DNA of 64,000 bases. Origin: Angiostrongylus vasorum. Its lineage: Eukaryota; Nematoda; Chromadorea; Rhabditida; Metastrongylidae. Positions within the stretch are counted from its first letter, which is position 1, and each line of letters opens with the position of its first letter. The notes beneath the pieces are model-generated. The model was given only the letters and a program-made list of their open reading frames with translations, did no database searches and had not been told where the DNA came from. The stretch lies in the NCBI GenBank assembly GCA_018806985.1, contig JADANN010000364.1, positions 5,573,001-5,637,000 of the forward strand, given 5' to 3'. A program made the position numbers and the translations under genes. This document shows positions 60,881 through 64,000 of the stretch, piece after piece.

Positions 60881-61740
60881 TCCCAGTTGAAGAGCGGAAA
60901 TTGCGAAAGCAGTCATTACCTTTTGGGACCTCTCGCCACAATTCAATGAGTCTTGTTACCGTGTGGATGTAGTCCATTGTACTGAATCCTTTCCCAAACC
61001 TTGATTTCTCATGCGGCTGTCCTCCTTCAGTGTTCTTACGGTCATGTTTGGGATCAATCAAGTGGAAAATTTGTGGAAGATGGATGGGAGGCAGATTGGG
61101 CAAGAGCTGCTGACATCGCGGACATAACCCTTCTTTAACAATATAACACAGCCTCGCTTGTCTTTCAGTGAGTAGATACCTCGCATTCTGACAGGTACTT
61201 TGTTAAGAGCCGAGCCAGTGTGTGGATGAGTACTGCTGGAATATTCCTCAGCTTTTAAGGCCCCATCCTGCCTAGAATAGATGTTTTTTTCTATGGACGA
61301 AGTAGCACGCCAGGTTCCAGAAAGGAGAATCAGGGGACGGTATAGCTGTCCTCCTTTATTTAATGTGAAAACGGGGGGACATGTCTAATAAAGAGATTCG
61401 AGCAGCAATCGTAAATTCTTTCCCCATTGCTTTCTGGATGGCGTAACTGTTCCGTCTGAGTACTGGAGTACAATCATCTTGAAAAAACAGCTGCTGTTCT
61501 CTTCCGAAGCTCTTCTTTTATCGCCTGTCTGCATTGTTTTGCATGTTGGGCCGTGAGTTGAGGGTTGCCTGCAGCTCGTGTGTTCCTGGAGACAGAGGTC
61601 TCTTGGTGACTTTCGAACTCTCAGGATTCATAGCGCTAATGTGAATATGTTGAATGAGCCGATCGTACTTTGCACCGATATTATGGAGAACGGCATCTTT
61701 CCAATATCCGACTGGTGAAATGAATAAGCCACAGTTCAAT
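60880..61740 (-). pseudogene. RTE-type non-LTR reverse transcriptase remnant
   Basis: From 61739 down, the minus strand gives GAKYDRLIQHIHISAMNPES, then SKVTKRPLSPGTHELQATLN (the endonuclease-RT linker of nematode RTE elements). A frame-broken stretch follows. At 61100-60930 there is a weak SCPICLPSIFHKFS, and in another frame HEKSRFGKGFSTMDYIHTVT, then RLIELWREVPK, which resembles the RT motif GFRKGFSTxDHIHTxxRLIE. Several stops and frame changes show decay; the YADD-containing part is absent. The assignment is from memory of the family pattern and moderately sure. Confidence 0.6.
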
Positions 61741-61770
61741 GTGGTTTTAAGGCTTAGTTTTTCGAATTTC

Positions 61771-62153
61771 CTCCCAACGGTTTACCGCCTCATCTTGGCT
61801 GGGAGGTGTTCCTGGGTGTCGAACTGCGATGTACAGCGGGGGATTCATCACCTGGCAGGGTCTCCCAAGCTGAGAAGGAGTCCGGCGTTTCCATCAGGAA
61901 GCCTAGCTAAGAGTAAACCAATATCGGGATCCACCACCGTCCTGGTATCAAAGTTGCATGGTGGCAAACCGTCTGATCCACAAGTGCTGCGACTGCCTGT
62001 CGTGGTGACGACCTGGGGGCAGACTTTGGCTAGGCTGTCCACGGGATTCCAGGGAACCAAATGGCTTAACTAGCAAATCTCCGAAAAATGGTGATTATGC
62101 TGGGGCCCGCACAACTAGTGAAGACGGGTCGTTCAAGTATCAAGTATCAAGTA
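61771..62153 (+). repeat. dispersed repeat family A with ATCAAGT tail
   Basis: Full copy: TCCTCCCAACGGTTTACCGCC to GGGGCCCGCACAACTAGTGAAGACGGG, then TCGTTCAAGTATCAAGTATCAAGTAAG. It lies about 30 bp from the decayed RT and in opposite orientation to it, so the two do not form one simple element. Confidence 0.85.
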
Positions 62154-62311
62154 AGTTTCCGAATTTAGCACCTTTTTTCTGCTTTCAGGGAACGATGAAA
62201 TCTTGCATGAAGGAGGAGGTGGTCTGATCCTGTGTAAAATTTTTGAGGCAAAAGCGGCATCGGTCGTTCATAATCGTCGATTTACTATTATGTGGTCTAT
62301 TTCGTTATGAA

Positions 62312-62590
62312 GGGACGCATGAGGCGCAGTGATCGGAGGCATCTTGCAACACACACGTAGAATCGATCCCCGCGCCCATGGCCCACCCAACCTTCCATCC
62401 CTTCGGGGTAGGCAAATTGGTACCAGAGTTGTCCGGGAGGACAGCAGCGCTGGCTCGATACATCGGTAGGCCACCGCGAGTCATTGTAAAGGCCAGATAT
62501 GCACTCAATCACCTCCAACGACACTTATCGAAGTCGAATGCAAGGCGCATCCCTCAGGGATTGATCAACGCCGAGAGCTTCATCCTTTTT
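62312..62590 (+). repeat. tRNA-like SINE family B
   Basis: Head GGGACGCATGAGGCGCAGTGATCGGAGGC, GTAGAATCGATCCCCGC near the B box, complete body, and tail GATTGATCAACGCCGAGAGCTTCATCC. It is a good reference copy. Confidence 0.85.
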
Positions 62591-62644
62591 TTGGCTTTTA
62601 TGATTTCTATAGAGGTCATATCATCGTATAATGAGTTTATAACT

Positions 62645-62905
62645 GAAACAACTGAACAAATAATAATAATTAACCACAACGATGCTCAGACATGCGCAAA
62701 ACTTGGAGTCTGGACTCGATCGTACCACGATTTTACTTTCCGGGGGCTCGCGTATTACGCACTGCACCACTGAAGACCTTACTTTGCCTTCCTTTGAGCT
62801 AGTTTTTCTATCTAACGCTGCCATCAGCAGTCTTCCGTCAGCGGTATTGATCTAGGGAGCCCACATCGGCACTGAACCCAATTAAGCTAAGGCTGCTGTT
62901 GAAAT
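62645..62905 (-). repeat. SINE family D, left arm of an inverted pair
   Basis: Reversed copy: ACCACAACGATGCTCAGACATGCGCAAAACTTGG, then CGATCGTACCACGATTTTACTTTCCGGGGGCTCGCG, GCACTGCACCACTGAAGACC, TCTTCCGTCAGCGGTATTGATCTAGGGAGCCCACATCGGCACTGAACCCAATTAAGC. A further short reversed piece, 62935-63030, repeats its first part. Confidence 0.75.
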
Positions 62906-63039
62906 CACAATGTCTACTTTTTTATTTACTGCCTGCTACAATTTTCACGGCAGGATGTTATGTTAATCGACCACAACGATGCTGAGATAGTCGTAAAACT
63001 TGGGCCCTGGGCCAGATCGAACCACGATTTCAATTCCCT

Positions 63040-63350
63040 TTCTTGTCCAAAGTAAACATTGTGATTTCGACTGCAGCCTTAGTTCAACTGGGTTCAGTGC
63101 CCATGTGGGCTCCCCAAGATCAATCCTGTTGGCGGGTGACTGCTGATGACACCAATAGATAGAAAAACTAGCTGAGAGAAACGCAGAGCAAGGGCTCCTG
63201 TGGCGCAGGATGTAATGCGCGAGCCCTCGGAAAGATAAATTGTGGTTCGATCTGGCCTGGGGCACAAGTTTTTTGAATACCTCATCATCGTTGTGGTGGA
63301 TATCGTATAATACGCTGCCGTGAAAACTGTTGTAGGCAGCAAATAAAAAA
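63040..63350 (+). repeat. SINE family D, right arm of an inverted pair
   Basis: Forward copy: TTAGTTCAACTGGGTTCAGTGCCCATGTGGGCTCCCC, ATCCTGTTGGCGGGTGACTGCTGATGACACC, GGGCTCCTGTGGCGCAGGATG (A-box-like), GTGGTTCGATCTGGCCTGGGG (B-box-like), ending GTGAAAACTGTTGTAGGCAGCAAATAAAAAAGTG. With 62645-62905 it could form a long hairpin in RNA. Confidence 0.8.
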
Positions 63351-63844
63351 GTGAACAGTGTTAATTAAGTTTGTTAATTCAAAAAGGAAAAAAAAGACAA
63401 GGTGACTGAATATTGCCATTTGCACTGTCGTGTGATAGAATGCGCTCATCTACTCCTCACGCCTGTATTAAAGATTTCGTTCAAAATACTCACAAATTCG
63501 GCTATCTTTAAAGGAGGTCCCATTCTCGCGTTATTCTTGTAAAAGCACTTTTGCTTAACCTCAGCATGAATAATCAATTCTCATTGTCACTCTCATTCTT
63601 GTCGCTTCCCATATTCTTTGTTTCTCCTAGTCTTGATGCTTTTTCTCACCTTCCCCTGATTAGCATAATCAGCCTGATATCATGGGCGCGAAAAACTAAT
63701 TTGTCACATAGGACTTTCATTATGACATAACATTGCTCAAGTACTTCATTTGGCTTAGTAATCTTAAGAAAATATAGTAAGGTGGGTTCAGAACAGAACC
63801 ATTGAATTTGACAGCATCTTGCCAATGTTAGAAACCGATAAAAG
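63351..63844. other. no gene recognised
   Basis: AT-rich DNA with no supported ORF or repeat. Confidence 0.5.
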
Positions 63845-64000
63845 AAAGGAGATTGCGCAGTGGTCAGAGGTGCTCTGCGATACACACGTGGTCGTTGGTT
63901 CCATCCCGCACCCTGTGTTCACCAAACCTTCCATGCTTCCGGAGTCTACAAATTGGTGCTTGACTTGTGTGGGAGGATGATAACACTAGTTGATATATCA
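63845..64000 (+). repeat. SINE family B, cut by window end
   Basis: GAGATTGCGCAGTGGTCAGAGGTGC head, TGGTCGTTGGTTCCATCCC near the B box, then CACCAAACCTTCCATGCTTCCGGAGTC and on to GACTTGTGTGGGAGG at the window edge. Confidence 0.8.

Noticed and set aside
61654..62073. 139-codon plus frame
   Set aside because: It spans the decayed RTE DNA and the family A repeat; the reading is fortuitous.
1..64000. CRISPR arrays, bacterial operons, rRNA genes
   Set aside because: None seen. Gene structure is eukaryotic throughout, and the repeats are dispersed retroposons, not regularly spaced arrays.

Overview
The window is nuclear DNA of a nematode, most likely a strongylid (hookworm or trichostrongyle type). 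It holds four spliced protein genes whose conceptual products match nematode or metazoan proteins. Introns use short TTTCAG-type acceptors, there are probable trans-splice sites directly before start codons, and introns and intergenic DNA are crowded with tRNA-like SINEs and Penelope-like (PLE) retroelement debris. Species assignment is inference. I could run no search, so family calls rest on reading translations.

Layout. (1) 1-1757, minus: phb-2 (prohibitin 2), exons 1-4, 3' end off the window. (2) 1758-3539: shared upstream region of two divergent genes, built of about 78-bp repeats and a tandem duplication of about 339 bp. (3) 3540-6670, plus: Pus10 (tRNA/miRNA-processing pseudouridine synthase), six exons, 469 aa. 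(4) 6948-33735, plus: top-3beta (type IA DNA/RNA topoisomerase), 22 exons, about 857 aa over 26.8 kb, enlarged by intronic repeats. Pus10 and top-3beta are 277 bp apart with a splice-acceptor-like site 4 nt before the second ATG, so a two-gene operon is likely. (5) 34555-43063, minus: lin-42, the PERIOD homologue, 11 exons recognised. PAS exons, the SYQ motif and the LT motif are all present; the true 5' end was not found. It is tail-to-tail with top-3beta. (6) 43064-64000: no conserved host gene recognised. This part holds SINEs, PLE pieces (one with GIY-YIG and reverse-transcriptase coding remnants), a decayed RTE-type reverse transcriptase, and a few unexplained ORFs.

Most interesting signals. 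(a) A PLE terminal-repeat family with a conserved TATA box and a hammerhead-ribozyme-like core (CTGANGA - short stem - GAAAC), often in inverted pairs, including one 295-bp unit with 43-nt near-perfect inverted ends. (b) Three otherwise intact exons (two in top-3beta, one in lin-42) each carry exactly one extra base in a homopolymer. Assembly error is the likeliest cause, but it breaks automatic gene models. (c) At least four repeat families with tRNA-like or retroposon-like structure, including SINE-in-SINE and SINE-in-PLE nesting. (d) A CAG|GCAAGT (GC-AG) intron in phb-2. I found no evidence for a wholly new biological system.
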